A stretch of 64,000 bases of DNA from Brachypodium distachyon (taxonomy: Eukaryota; Streptophyta; Magnoliopsida; Poales; Poaceae), in contig NC_016134.3 in NCBI RefSeq assembly GCF_000005505.3, positions 806,001 to 870,000 of the forward strand. The letters run 5' to 3'. The first letter of the stretch is position 1. Each line of letters starts with the position of its first letter. A program made the translations under genes and the position numbers. Below, one piece after another: positions 44,555 to 56,499 of this stretch. Below the pieces are notes generated by a model that saw nothing but the letters and a program-made list of their open reading frames with translations, was not told the origin of the DNA and searched no databases.

Positions 44555-44888
44555 TTATTAATAAACTTCTTCCTCACTCGCCTTCTTCCCCCTCCTCCGT
44601 CCGCTGCATCTCTCCTCGTATATTCTTCTTCTTCTTCTTCTTCCTCGAACGCGTCCCAATCTCCAACGAACTCCCCGAATCCCGACCGCGCCCGACACAA
44701 ATCCGCCCGCCCCGCCCCTATTCCGCCGCCAAAATCCGGTTTTCCCCCGATCCGGCCTTCTTGCGCGGCGTTTTTTTCGAGTCTGGGATTTTCTGTTTCG
44801 ATTCGGTGCGCCGGAGGTTTCTGCCCGGGTAAGGCGGAGCTTTGCGTTGCAGGGGAAGAGTGTGTGTGGGGTGCTTTGAGGCTCGTTG
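44555..44888 (+). promoter_or_regulatory. Core promoter and 5' UTR of the C2-domain gene
   Basis: TTATTAATAAA at about 44554-44564 is a TATA-like element. A (CTT)n stretch at about 44625-44645 lies in the presumed leader. The coding start is at 44889. The placement is inferred from spacing only. Confidence 0.4.
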
Positions 44889-47800
44889 ATGTTGGAGATG
44901 CGGTGGCCGTGGCCGCCGGCGGCGAGGAAGTTCAGAGTCCGACTGGTGGTGCGGCGGGCGGAGGGCCTGTTGTGTCCTCCCCCTGTGCCCCCTGCGGCGG
45001 ATGCGGCGGCGAAGGTGGCGGTGGAGGTGAAGTGGAAGGGCCCCAAGGCGAGGTGGAAGGGCCTCCGGGTGTGCCGCAACCGCACGCGCCTGGAGGCCCC
45101 GGCGCCGGTGGTGGTGGATGACGACGATGGCGGCGCTGATGCCGCGCCGGCCCCGGCGGCGGTGGTGGCGTGGGAGGAGGAGTTCGAGGACGTGGTGACG
45201 CTCACGGCGACGTCGTACCGCAAGGCCGCCGCGTTCCACCCATGGGACCTCTCCTTCTCCGTCCTCAATGTGAGCACACTCCCCTCGCCATATGGTTTCC
45301 CCGGCTGTTCTTGTGTAAAACAGAGTAATAATTTTGATATGGTTTCGGTATTTTTTTTTTAATTTAATTTGATCGATGGGTTTGTTGTTGGAGTATTTTT
45401 TTCTATCTGCTTTTGATTTGATTGGGTCGTTGGATTAAGTTTACCATGGGTGTGTTGAATTATTCTTGTTTGGGTTATTTTTTAGCATTTCAATCCGGTC
45501 ATAGTGATGGTGAAAGATTTGACTTTTGCATTGAAAAGGTCAGTCTTGTTGGTTATTTGTTGAAAATGATAACCTATTTGAATTCGTTGGGATCTTGCCT
45601 TTAAGGGGGGGAAAACTAAGGCAGACAAACTGAAGCTTTAACACTTTAACAGAATTACATAATTAAATTTGATGATACCTCCTTTTCCCCTGCAAAATGT
45701 ATAAGGAGGGTGGTTGCAAAATGTATGAGGAGGATGGTTGGTGCTGATTTTTATTTCAGTTTTTTGCGATGATTGAATGATTAGCTTAGCCTCGTTTTGC
45801 CCTTTTGTTGCTGCTGTGATGATTGGGCTGTGTCGATAATAAGGATACCGGTTGTTATGGCTAGACCAGGGAGTTATTTGGAGTCTCCAAATCGATAGCT
45901 CTATTGAAATTTTGAGTAGCTTCTACTCAGCTAGCATAAGCTAGGTTTCAGGTTTGGTATAAGAACGGGATGTCGGCAAAACAGCAAGTGTGCATAATTA
46001 TACTCCCATTGCTTGGGAAACACAGAAGAAAATGGAGGTCATAAATTTATCAGGCTTGTTGTTTCTTCGGAAACTCAGGAGAAATTGGACTATCCTAAAT
46101 TTATTAGGCTTATTGTCCTTGTCTTGCCAACTGGTCCTTTGTGAGCCTTCAGACATACACAAAAGCAATAAAAAAAAGCTGACGCTGTTAACTTCGATGT
46201 CGCATTTGTTTCAACCAGTTTGTGATTGGTGGAATTTCCATTTTGTCGTGTTGTTTGCCTTGGGCATTTTGGTGATTTACCATTGTAGTAATTGTTTTGA
46301 GTACGTTGTGTAATTGGTAACGGCTTTAGCGAGAGTTTGTAACTGTCACGCAATTATCAGGCAAAAGAATGGAGAGATAAATTTGGGCAATTATAGCCTT
46401 TACTGTACTTCTTCATGTGCAGACGTTAATTCATATGTAGAAGGCTACCAGTTTTTCCAAGTTAAACAAGAATATAATGGAATGTATTGAACCTTTTGCA
46501 TTTTCTTTTACTTGGTTTGTCCGAATGAATTTCTGGACTTCAATATGACCTCCCCTTGGTTTGTTTTCGCTGTTGCAGGATTCAAATAAAGGGTCAAAGA
46601 GTGAATTCATTCTGGGAACTGCGTCACTGAACCTGGCAAATTATACCTCGTCTCCTGAAGAGGAAGTCGAGATTATCCTCCCATTGTCGGTGCCCAATGG
46701 TGCACCTGAGTCTGCCCCGTCACTTCATGTATGTTGCACTCTAGACCAGTGAGGCCTTCTTGTCAATATTCTGCTGCTATAGACCAGTTTGTGACTTACT
46801 GTCATTTTTTTTCCAGCTCACTCTGAGCTTGGTGGAAGTAAGACTTCCTCAACAATTGCCCGATGCTTCACAGCGTTCTGTTGCTACTACCCCATTATCA
46901 CCTTCCTCTGGTGATTCTGTTCCTTCTGGAAAAGATGAGCTTTCTGTCATTAAAGCTGGGCTGAGAAAGGTGAAAATCATCACAGATCTTGTGTCTACAC
47001 GGAGGTCCAAGAAGGCTAACAGAGAGGATGACAACAGCGATAAGTATGTTCATAGTGATGGTGCCGAATACCCTTGCGCTATTGACTCTGATGATGATCT
47101 AGATGATAGGCAGAGGGATGATGACTTAGGGGGTTCAACTGTCAGGAAGTCCTTCAGCTATGGTTCGCTGCAGTCTGTGAATTATGCTGGTGGCCTCTTT
47201 TATGCACATGCAAAGATTGATGGAGAGCATGAGGATTGGATATATTACAGTCACCGAAAATCTGATGCCAGCTATCATGCAGAGAAAGAGCCATCATCCT
47301 CTGCTGAGGAGCATACCACCATAGTTATTCGGCGAAAAAGGAGCATACTTCCGTGGAGGAAGGTCAAACTGCCGAAGAAAGGGGAACCGTTATTGAAGAA
47401 TAAGAATGGAGAAGAGGGAGGTGATGACATTGACTTTGATCGCCGGTTACTAACCTCTTCCGATGAATCTGTTTCGGAGGTGATTATTTTCTTTCATATC
47501 TTAAAAAAGTATTATTGAATTTCATTTTTTTTTACTGTCGTCATTGTTGGATGCTTATTGATGGTATATTATCTTTCTTTACTTCCAGGGATCACATGGC
47601 TCTGTTACGAGTATGGAGTCAGTATTTGGTGATGACAATTTTGTAGTGGGGAACTGGGAGTCAAAGGAAGTACTTAGTCGTGATGGCCAGTTGAAGCTTT
47701 CCACCAAGGTGTTCTTTGCATCGATAGACCAGAGGAGTGAACGGGCTGCGGGGGAAAGCGCCTGCACTGCACTCGTGGCTGTCATTGCGGACTGGTTTCA

Positions 47801-48656
47801 AGCAAACCAGGAGCTGATGCCAATCCGCTCACAGTTTGACAGCCTCATCCGAGAAGGGTCTCTAGAGTGGAGGAAGCTTTGTGAGATTGAGAGCTATAGA
47901 GAGCGCTTCCCGGACAAGCACTTTGATCTTGAAACGGTACTTCATGCCAAGATCCGCCCACTCACAGTTGCTCCTAACAAGTCATTTATTGGGTTCTTCC
48001 ATCCTGAAAGTACCGAGGATGTCAGTGGATTTGACTTCCTTGATGGTGCAATGTCATTCGATAACATCTGGGAAGAGATCAGCCGAGCAGCGGAATGTTC
48101 CACTGAAAAACCTACTCTATATATTGTCAGCTGGAACGACCACTTTTTTGTTCTGATGGTTGAGGCCGATGCGTATTACATCATTGACACACTTGGTGAG
48201 AGGCTTTATGAAGGTTGCAACCAGGCATACATCTTGAAGTTTGACGATGACACCACAATTCACAGAGTGCCTGCTGAAAATAAGGAAGCCAACCCTGATT
48301 CCGGTGGTCGCCACAAGGATTCTTCAGAAAGCTCCTCCACAGAGCAGGACAGCGGAACTGATAGTGAGGAGACTGCACTCGTGCTGAAGGGTAAGGAGGC
48401 ATGCAAGGAGTACATCAAGAGCTTCTTGGCGGCCATCCCAATCCGTGAGCTGCAGGCTGACATAAAGAAGGGTCTAATGGCATCAACACCGCTGCACCAC
48501 CGCCTCCAGATTGAGTTCCATTACACCGAATCGTGCCCCAGAGAGATCACCCTCCCCACTCCATCCCCTGCCATCGAAGCCCCCTTTGAGTTTTCCTGGC
48601 CCGAACCGCCGCCTGCCATGGAGGTTGTCTTAACACCTGCAGTTGCCGTTGTATAG
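44889..48656 (+). CDS. NT-type C2 (EEIG1/EHBP1-like) domain protein, 753 aa
   Basis: Four exons join in phase 0: 44889-45269, 46579-46728, 46817-47479 and 47589-48656. The ATG at 44889 gives MLEMRWPWPPAARKFRVRL. Residues about 10-190 form the N-terminal C2 domain (KVAVEVKWKGPK, WEEEFEDVVTL, PWDLSFSVLN, then FILGTASLNLANY and LTLSLVEVRL). This domain type is thought to bind membranes in organelle-movement proteins. The middle is acidic and Ser-rich, with a basic patch IVIRRKRSILPWRKVKLPKK. The last exon is a conserved globular region (QLKLSTKVFFASIDQRSERA, GESACTALVAVIADWF, LYIVSWNDHFFVLMVEADAYYIIDTLGERL) ending with an FHYTESC box. The layout matches plant proteins such as Arabidopsis At3g11760 and At2g25460, whose biochemical role is not established. 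The gene looks intact. Confidence 0.9.
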
Positions 48657-49948
48657 TCGTCATGACTGCCGAGACCTAATCAAACTGTCCGCTCTCCCAA
48701 AGTTTAACATACAGATAGCCTCTTTTTCAGGGCAAATCCTGAAGCGAACCAGATCGAAGATTTGGCTTCGTCTCGAGTTTGCGCTGTTTGCTGTCTAATT
48801 AAGATGAACTGACTAGTATAGGTAACCGAACTCCCCAGTCCTTTGGGGTGTGTGTGTGTTTTCTCCTTGATCTTCTCTTCCAGGCTCTGGGAGCTTTCAT
48901 TTTGTAAAGAAAGAGAAAAAGGCTGTTTGCTCCTACCTATCCTGAATTGAGTTGTGCTGGACCTGTAATCCTTAGTGTTAATTAATTAATTATGTCTTTG
49001 TTCCTGACATATGTTCCTATTGCTATGATCTTACAACTTTCCAGTTTCACAAAAATTGGATTCAAGAAAGTAGGTATGCAGTATGCATCATCTAAATGGG
49101 ATTGCTGCAAAAAAAAAATGCATTGCACGAGTTAAGTGACAGATGAGTTAATCATGTTCTGAGCATGACAGAATCCCTGGATAATAAGCAGTTCCATGTC
49201 TGCATCAGTGCAAAGATTTGTCTGGACTCTATAGCCCCTCTCCTGTCAGCCCCTGCTTTTCCGGCGCTTGATGGGCACTGATCAGATCCACCACAAGCAA
49301 GCAAAGCACAGAGAAATATTTTTGGATGAGTGTGACAGATGAGCAGCTGCCCATTGGGTGGCAAGTGTAGATGCATTGTGTTCATCATGTGTATACATGA
49401 CAGGTCAAACTTTCTTATTTCCAGTGTATTATACTTTTATTGCAAGTGTTAGTTGGCATCACCTTTTCTTTGGGTCAACTCTGACCTTTGCATGTGCAAA
49501 TGAATAAATTGATTAAGCTAAAAAAAGCATAAATTGATTTAAGCAAGTGGCATGGCATCATGGTCTACCGACTGCATTTGTAAGTTTAAGGGTAGAACTT
49601 TTACAGCCATATGGCTCCAAACTTTGAGTATAATCACATCATGCTCATATGGCCTTCTTCTCAACTCTCCGGCCCTATTGGGAACGCGAGGAAAATCATC
49701 ATTTCTCTCTAAAAAAAAAGGATCCAGTTTGTTTAAAACTCGTATGGAAATTCATGGTATCTACGAACCGGGCCAAAAAAGGACACACCTACTGCAATTG
49801 AAAGAGAGCCGGAAAATTGAGAGGTTTACCAACCAAAACACAATGTGGAGTACCCTACCAATTCATGACACTCAAATTAAGGGCCTGGAGGCCAGGTCAG
49901 GTACTACTTGTTCTTCTGTCACGCAGGCATTGAAGGGCTGAAAAGGGT

Positions 49949-50078
49949 GTAGTCCTTCCCTTTTTGTTGTTGACCAATGTGTTTGGGTGTACTCAGATCA
50001 ATTGGCCCAGAGAAGTTTCCAATTTTCAATGGGTCCAGTTCTGTTCAACAGTTATATACCTGTTATGTGCTGTCAATT
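49949..50078. repeat. 130-bp block duplicated at 58.2 kb
   Basis: The sequence from GTAGTCCTTCCCTTTTTGTT to the CTGTCAATT at 50078 recurs at 58170-58300 with only a few differences, in the same orientation. The two copies are 8.2 kb apart. The distant copy is joined directly to the Copia remnant. Confidence 0.9.
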
Positions 50079-50738
50079 TTTTAAAGTAGAATATATATAT
50101 ATACCTATTGTGCCCTGCCACCTGTTCCTGCTCCTTTCCCAAACTCATTTTAGAAACTGCATATCTAATCATTCCATCACCTGCAAGAATAGTTCATCAC
50201 CACCATCAAACATCCTTACCATGGCAATATATGCAGTTGACATTAAAGAAAAAGAAGAGACAAGGAGAATCCAACAGAAACATCTGGAATTATTCTGGGA
50301 AAGAAGACTTCTGCATCCTGCCTGGAAGATATATATTGAGAGCCAAGCTGAACACATGGTCCAAATCTGGAACACAAAAATACAGTGATAGTATGCTACT
50401 ATTATATAATCAATAGAGCAATAATTTGCAGGGCATGTTTGAATTCCTGACTCAAAAGCGGCATGAAAAAAACATTACATTATGTTTTCAGTGAAAACCT
50501 TTTTGCTGGTGTTCTTTTAGTGAAAACCTGCTAGAGGCCCAAAGCTCAGAAAAGGCCCGTGATTGAGAGAGACATAGGGCCAGGCTGCTTGGGCTGGATG
50601 CGGGCTATCACTAGAAACACGATCTTTCACAACCCGGCCCATTCGTAAGAACAGCCCAGCCCAATAAAGCACCAGAGCATCGAAAGCAGATACTCTCCTA
50701 AAAAAGCACCCAAAATTACAGGCGAGGGAGCGAGATCG

Positions 50739-50858
50739 ACACGTGGCATCCCATCCCGTTGTTGTGTCTTATCCACGCCGAGGTTGCCACGTGCTGCCCC
50801 GGACTCGGGTCCTGATGACACTTGGGACCGAAACCTCCCGTACATCCGGCCCCACGTG
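50739..50858. promoter_or_regulatory. Cluster of three G-boxes upstream of the MBD gene
   Basis: CACGTG occurs at 50740-50745 (in GACACGTGGC), 50788-50793 and 50853-50858. They lie 510-630 bp upstream of the TATA box of the MBD gene. bZIP or bHLH binding is expected from the motif alone. Confidence 0.5.
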
Positions 50859-51364
50859 TCAGCATCGCCCTCACAGCGCCCCACAACGAAAAGCCTCGTG
50901 CGGATGGACGGACTCCAACGGGGGGGGGGGGGGGGGGATGCTTCCAATCCAGTTTTGTCCCCTCGTGCGTCCGTTCCGCGCAGGCCCCACCTGGCAGAGC
51001 TCCTCTCCCATAGCCCCCTGCACCCGGTCACACGTACACCAACGTTCTAGAAAGGCCCCCACGAGCGACGCACGGGTTCGCCCGTGGACCACTCCCACGG
51101 CCGACTCCCCACCGTTCATTTGCGACCGACGGCAGCCACTCACCCGCTCCCTCCCACGCCCACTGACATCCAAGCCCCGGCGTCCTACTCTGCGCCCTTG
51201 AGTCCACAAGTCAGCGAGGGGTGTGTAAGATCGAACAGGGAAGAGCGCGTGGGTGTGGGGGAGCGGGGTATTTTATTGCGACTCTTTTATCAAGCTTTTA
51301 TTAGCGTCAGCTGCTGATTAAACGTCGCCAAAGAAATCCGAATAGATAGAGATATGAGGGATGG

Positions 51365-51373
51365 TATAAAAAC
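51365..51373 (+). promoter_or_regulatory. TATA box of the MBD gene
   Basis: TATAAAAAC lies 129 bp upstream of the ATG. It predicts transcription starting near 51395-51400 and a leader of about 95 bp, which is CT-rich. Confidence 0.55.
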
Positions 51374-51493
51374 ACCAAGGTCCCCCACGAGTCCTTCGCT
51401 CCCCGTATATATTCCTCTCTCTCCCTTCTTCCTCGCGCTGCGCGTGCTTTGCTTGTTTGAGAGCAGGAATCCAAAACTCGAAACCAAGCCCCC

Positions 51494-53894
51494 ATGGCTC
51501 CCACCGGCGTCGAGCAGCAGCAGGAGGTGGTCACCGTCGACATGCCCACACCCGAGGGATGGGCCAAGAAGGTTTGCGGCCCCTTGCTCCTACACGTTGT
51601 TCCGTATTTAAGATTTTTATTTACTTAGCTTTACTTCGCTTTGTGCTATGTATGCTTGGTGATTGATTGCCTCGGAATTGGGGCTGGTCCGGGGTAGGAA
51701 TTCGTGACCCCGTGCGGTGTCCTGGGCGAATTCGAGGCTAATTCTAGGGTTCCCCGAGGCTAGGTTAGGTTTGGCGTGTTCGAGCTAGCAAATTCCCGCG
51801 TGCGTTGGCTGGATTTCTAGGGTTTGCGAGCCAGATGGGCTTGGTAAGCTAAGCCACTCCTCGGGTTGGGGTGCTCGTGGCCGTCTTGCTCGGGCTCGGC
51901 TCCCCTGGAGCTCGGAAATGTGTGGTCGGAGATGTCTTGTTGTGGTCAGGGCGTGCCTTGTCGTTGGTTGGTGAGTTGTGCTTCCTCCCCTTTTCGGGGT
52001 TCCTGGAGCAGGAGTTTGGTGTCCCTGACATCTATCAGGATTCAGGATGGCAATGGGTACGAAACCCGCCGGGTAGTGCCCGCCTAAATCCGTTCCCGTG
52101 AGCCTGATCGCAGCCCGTTCCCAAACCCGTCCCCGCTAACGGGTTTCATTTTTTTCCCGTCCCCGTCCCCATCGGGTTTTTCAACCCCGTCGGGGAACCC
52201 GAACCCGTGAGAATACACAACAAATCCAGGAAAAAACAGCGCATAACGACACAAAAACATCCCGTTTTAACAGTACAAAATAGTATGATGACAACGCGAC
52301 ATAGAGGGTGTGGGCGTGGCGTGCCATGGAGGAAGCGACTGAGCGAGAGCGAGTAAGCGCGGAGAGAGTGGGCGGCTCGAAATGTTGGTAGAATGGTGGC
52401 TAGGGATTTGGGGGAGTGAATTAGGGTTAGAAACATGTTATATACTTAAGGTTTTCTGTAGGATAAGATGAACTGGGCCATGTATATGAGCTATATCATA
52501 TTTTTCGTGAAATCCATCGGGTATCAGGTTCGGGGAGTGCGGGACCGGGTTTCACTTTTGACCCATGAACAAACCAGTGGGGATTAGATTTGTCCCAAAC
52601 CCGTCCCCTAATGGGGTAAAAACCCGCGGGGACACGGGTTTTGGGGCCCATTGCCATCTTGAATTAGGATGTCCCAGGGCTTGGGAGTGGGGTGCTCTAG
52701 GACTGGGCTGGGCTGATTCTTCCCAAATCTGGAGCGGACTGCTGCTCTCTAGTTGGAGATTTCCGAGCTGAGGAACTTATTAGCTCATCAATGGATCTGT
52801 TTATCTTGGTTCGACTCGCTGAATTTTCTATTAGACCACGGAAGCATCCAGAATGTACTGAATACCTCAGGCAGCGAATTTGGCTGTTTCTCTAGCATGT
52901 TTTGTTTGTATTTGTGCTAGGCAACGGACATTGTGTGCTTTTTGGCTGGACAATACTGACACATGTTAAGTCTGTTTGGGTACTCATGTACCCTGGAAAA
53001 GTTTCTTGTGGCTTGAGAATCATTTCGTGATATCATTGGACACCTGTTAAGTATGTTTAAGTACTCTGTATGTTATCATAATTAATTTGTCAGGTAGGCT
53101 AGTGAGTTAATTCTTATTATTAATTTTAAATTGTGCATGTCTTTTCGTAATATCATTGTGCCATGTTGCGGTAGCATGGGTAAGGCACAAATCTTGTTAG
53201 GACATACTATGGTGGCCAAACTTGTCTTGATGGGCTTGCAGTGTTTGTATCACGTATATGCCAAATTTGTGTTCAAAGGATGCTTTCGTCGATTCCGGGG
53301 TTAGAAATTGAATGTTGACATCTTCTCAGGCATATATTTCATTCCTTTTTCATTATCTGTGCATATTTTGTGTACTAGGCCGTCAACTAACATCCTCTCT
53401 TTCCTAATATTGCAGTTTACTCTCGAGAGAGCTGGAAGATATGAGGTCATTTTTGTTTCACCAACTGGAGTGGAAATTAAGAACAAGAGCCAGCTGAACC
53501 AGTATCTCAAGGCAAACCCTGGGGGCCCTGCGTCATCGGAGTTTGATTGGGGAACTGGTAGATGCCTTTCTGTTCCCTTCATTATGCTGTTAGATAACTA
53601 TAGACTCTAGATGTACGTAGTAGAAATGTCTATGGTTGCAAAAGTCCGATTCGATAATCTTAAAATGCTTTGCGAGCAGGTGAGACCCCAAGGCGTTCTT
53701 CTCTGATTAGTGAGAAAGTGAAGGTTTTTGATAGCCCTGAAGGTGAAAAGATCCCAAAGCGTAGCAGAAAGGGCAAACAAGAGAAAAAGGAGGAGGCTGA
53801 AACTGAAGAAGGAAAAGCTGCTGAGACTGGCAAGGAAGCCCCTGAAGCTGACAAGGAGGCCCCTGAAGCTGAAGCTGGCAAGGAGGGCTCCTAG
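51494..53894 (+). CDS. MBD: Methyl-CpG-binding-domain protein (MBD10/11-like), tail frameshifted
   Basis: Exons: 51494-51571, 53416-53557 and 53680 onward. The first two and the start of the third encode a typical plant [49 protein letters not shown] and ETPRRS. Plant MBD10/11 proteins are nuclear chromatin proteins with this domain near the N-terminus and a long acidic/Lys-rich tail of Glu-Ala-Pro repeats. The predicted protein is 144 aa and stops at TAG 53892-53894 in the middle of those repeats. Immediately after the repeated unit AAGGAGG, the +1 frame stays open to the TGA at 54289-54291. It continues the same acidic composition ([19 protein letters not shown] and so on). One extra G in the GGG at about 53884-53886 explains this. 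The full family-like product would be about 275 aa. Confidence 0.88.
52043..52661. mobile_element. hAT-like non-autonomous element in MBD intron 1
   Basis: The left end CAGGATGGCAATGGGTAC and the right end, read inversely as CAAGATGGCAATGGGCCC, form terminal repeats. The CA-GGATGGCAA-GGG type end is known from hAT-related MITEs. Subterminal regions are full of CCCGTCCCCG/CGGGGACGGG-type motifs. An 8-bp target duplication is only approximate (ATCAGGAT at left, ATTAGGAT at right, each offset by one base). Length is 619 bp and no transposase is present. Confidence 0.7.
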
Positions 53895-54291
53895 TGAAGA
53901 TGCTATAAAGAGCACAGATGCGGAGATGAAGCTTGTAGAAGAGGCAAATGATGCTGCAAAAACTGACAGTCTAGAGATGAAGCCTGTTGAAGAGGTGAAA
54001 ACTGCTCCCAGTGAAGATGCAGGAAAGACTGAAGATTCTGCAGTCAAGGTTGACGTGCCTGCTCCTGATGCTGTTCTTGCGCTAGCCGAAGAGAAAAAGG
54101 CGGCTGCAAAGCAAGCTGAAAATGATGGCAAAGAGGAACTAGCCCCTCCAACTGAGAACTCACTTGCTACTGCTGCTCCTGAAGCCAAAGCTGAAGCTGC
54201 TGCCCCAGTAGAGAGCTCTGCGCCCGTAGATGGCCAGCCGGCTGCCGCCGTCAACAACGGACAGATGTCGCCAGGCGTGAACTGCACCTGA
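53895..54291 (+). pseudogene. Out-of-frame continuation of the MBD acidic tail
   Basis: The frame that is +1 relative to the MBD reading frame runs without stop from before 53890 to TGA at 54289-54291. It is rich in Glu, Ala, Lys and Pro, with repeats such as APSEDA twice and MK(L/P)VEE twice. This is the expected tail composition of the family. The frame's upstream part, before about 53885, is Lys/Arg/Leu-rich and unlike the family, so the switch point is well bounded. Confidence 0.8.
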
Positions 54292-54572
54292 AGCAGCAGC
54301 TAGCCGGCCCCCGTCCTCGTAGAATCATCATTTGCATCTTGCATTTGCATAGTCTGGTAAGAGCATGTTAATTTGGTAGCCAGTACTCTGACGCTGCTGG
54401 GTTGACAAAAACAACCGGTAAGTACTTAGGCTAGCTCTGCGTTTTTAGTTATCTTCCCCGTGTCATCGTCGTGGTCGTCATCTGTTTATCTAATTTGGTA
54501 AAAACCTCAATTGATCTTAGGGACACATATATGTATACCGTTGCATTTCGCGTATGTCTGTGGCTATACTTG

Positions 54573-54709
54573 GCTGTATTGTTTTTTTTTTAGACAATCA
54601 ACGGGGGAAAAGATTTCCCACCTGAATATATTACTTCAAGAGAGTAGAAATTACAGCGGGACGAGAAATAGTCACGCCACGGACCGGCTGCTATTTCCTG
54701 CTGTATTGT
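54573..54709 (-). mobile_element. Short 5'-truncated LINE-like insertion with 10-bp target duplication
   Basis: GCTGTATTGT occurs at 54573-54582 and 54700-54709. The 117 bp between begin with a T run on the plus strand (poly(A) on the minus strand) followed by GACAATCAACGGGGG. A retroposon tail inserted in minus orientation is the simplest reading. Confidence 0.7.
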
Positions 54710-55237
54710 GAGTGCTGCATACATATACCCTCACCCAAAAGTGTCTACTAGTAAAGCTTTTCCATCAAGAAAAACGACTAGCTAATATTTTGGTTGCCAA
54801 GATTAATTTGTCGAGAAAATGTATCAGAGTCGTTGATAGACCATTGTGTTTTTCCGATAGAGTTGGTCCTAGATGGATCATTGATTGCCTTATTGGCTTA
54901 TCAATTACTCTGACAATCAATACTTACACTCCGGGGTCAAACGAGTTGAAAATCAATCAGTCAATGGTTCGTGGATGGCTGGCGGCGTGCGAAACCATAC
55001 TGCACGACCCATGGAAATTAAACGGAGTATATGCATGGGTGGACGATCCATTAATGCACGCTGGCACTCGTTCTTGTTCGACGGAACGCAGCAGCAGCGC
55101 TGGTTTCAATTTCTTTTGACCGAGATTAAACCAGAGCAAGGGTTTATAGTATTTCCAATTGATCCAAGCTGAGAGCAACAGGAGGCTTAATTAATCGGTT
55201 GACAAAGTGAGAAATAATGTGTTGTACAAATTAAGAG
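54710..55237. other. Intergenic segment before the RING cluster
   Basis: No gene is seen. The overlapping frames at 54712-55172 have no domain and poor codon bias. Confidence 0.4.
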
Positions 55238-55340
55238 GAATTAAGAATGGTGGGTCTTGATATATCTCTGCAGGCTAGTAGACTAGAGCATAGCTAGACA
55301 CTCTCTTGGCACGCAGAATTGGCGTGAGACGATCGATCGT

Positions 55341-55811
55341 TCATTTGGTTGCGGCTGTCGTCGTCGTCGACGGCTCCGTGCGGCGGCAGACGGGGCATGT
55401 GGGGCGGCGGCGCAGCCACTGGTCGACGCATCCCCGGTGGAACGCGTGGCGGCACCAGGGGAGCCGCCGCAGCTCGTCGCCGTCCTCGTACTCCCCCAGG
55501 CACACCGCGCAGCCAGCTCCTCCTCCGCCTTCTTCCACGTCGTCATCGTCTTCCTTGCCTCCGGCGCCGCCCTCGCCGTCTTTCTTGCCTCTGGAGTACG
55601 GCGGCGGCTTGTGGTACACGGAGGTCGGGTAAGCCGCCAGCACGGCCTCGTCGACCCCCGGCCGCCGCCCGAGCTCCACGTCGTCGTTGACGGCGCCGTG
55701 CGACGACGACGAAGAGCGGCGGCTGTTGGAGTTGGACCAGATGAAGGTGGCGAAGGAGATCGCTACCAGCGCCACCATGGCCGCGCCGATCAGCACCACG
55801 TCGTCCGACAT
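55341..55811 (-). CDS. ATL: RING-H2 finger protein (ATL-type E3 ubiquitin ligase), 156 aa
   Basis: This is an intronless gene with ATG at 55811 and stop at 55341. Residues about 4-25 are one hydrophobic segment ([20 protein letters not shown]), followed by a Ser-rich basic stretch and YPTSVY. That hydrophobic N-terminus, a GLD-like middle and a C-terminal RING-H2 are the ATL layout. The RING reads [20 protein letters not shown], then [22 protein letters not shown], with all eight Zn ligands of C3H2C3 in place and the diagnostic Pro before the Trp/Cys region. ATL proteins are membrane-anchored E3 ligases that recruit E2 enzymes. The acidic Gly/Asp linker is encoded by GC-rich DNA. The paralogue at 60839-61309 shares over half of the residues, and a deleted copy lies at 58.4-58.7 kb. 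Confidence 0.9.
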   Translation of the reverse strand: MSDDVVLIGAAMVALVAISFATFIWSNSNSRRSSSSSHGAVNDDVELGRRPGVDEAVLAAYPTSVYHKPPPYSRGKKDGEGGAGGKEDDDDVEEGGGGAGCAVCLGEYEDGDELRRLPWCRHAFHRGCVDQWLRRRPTCPVCRRTEPSTTTTAATK

Positions 55812-55877
55812 CTCGCTCTCTTTCGCTAGCTAACAAATTAACTTGGTACTACAAGAACAAGGTCCTGACCTGACGGA

Positions 55878-55890
55878 CGATGTATATAGA
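55878..55890 (-). promoter_or_regulatory. TATA box of the first RING gene
   Basis: On the minus strand TCTATATACATC lies about 68 bp upstream of the ATG at 55811. The same TATATAC context is kept upstream of the pseudogene copy (about 58735-58745). Confidence 0.5.
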
Positions 55891-56499
55891 TTGGTGCACG
55901 CGGGACACTGGATTTGACTGCACTCCCCCGGATTCTTACATGAACGGTGAATTAGTACAAGTAAACTCTGCTGTACTTCTAAGTCTAAAATTAATGTCCG
56001 GGTGTTCCTCTAAAAGAAAATGGGTTTCTGTCTGGCAGGATCGCATATATGCATCAGTTGTTCCTGCGAGAAGAGCATCCGTTGGTTTTTGAAGGAGCCA
56101 TGAATTGAGCTAACATGGTTTGAACAAATACAATGGATGAAAGGTGGATGCAGGAGCTAATAAGCCGCCGACTGGTTTTGACGGGTTGGAACTTTTTTAT
56201 ATAAAAAACCCAAGTTGCGTAAGAAACGGGGTTAATTGTGTGAAAAACCTGGAACCAAGCCGCCCGTTTCGTCAGCCGGGACGGATGTTGGAGACCAACG
56301 ACAGAGTGCAAATGCAAGCATATCCAATACAAATTGGTCCTGCATTTGTACAGGAATTTGAATAGCTGGTGTTCACAAAAGGGACAATTATGCCCGTGCC
56401 CAACACACACCAGCGCTGGGACTGACCTCCCTCGATGTTCCGAATTGAACAAGCCACACAGAATCGTCGCGTCAAAGACGCCGCGCGCCGTTAAGGTCT

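Larger units (their letters stand above)
48657..51364. other. Intergenic region upstream of the MBD gene
   Basis: The left part is the 3' UTR of the C2 gene. No further gene is supported; the frames at 49552-49941 and 49987-50388 have no domains. A 130-bp block at 49949-50078 is repeated near 58.2 kb (listed separately). From 50600 on, the sequence becomes GC-rich promoter DNA with three G-boxes and an 18-G run at 50920-50937. Confidence 0.5.
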
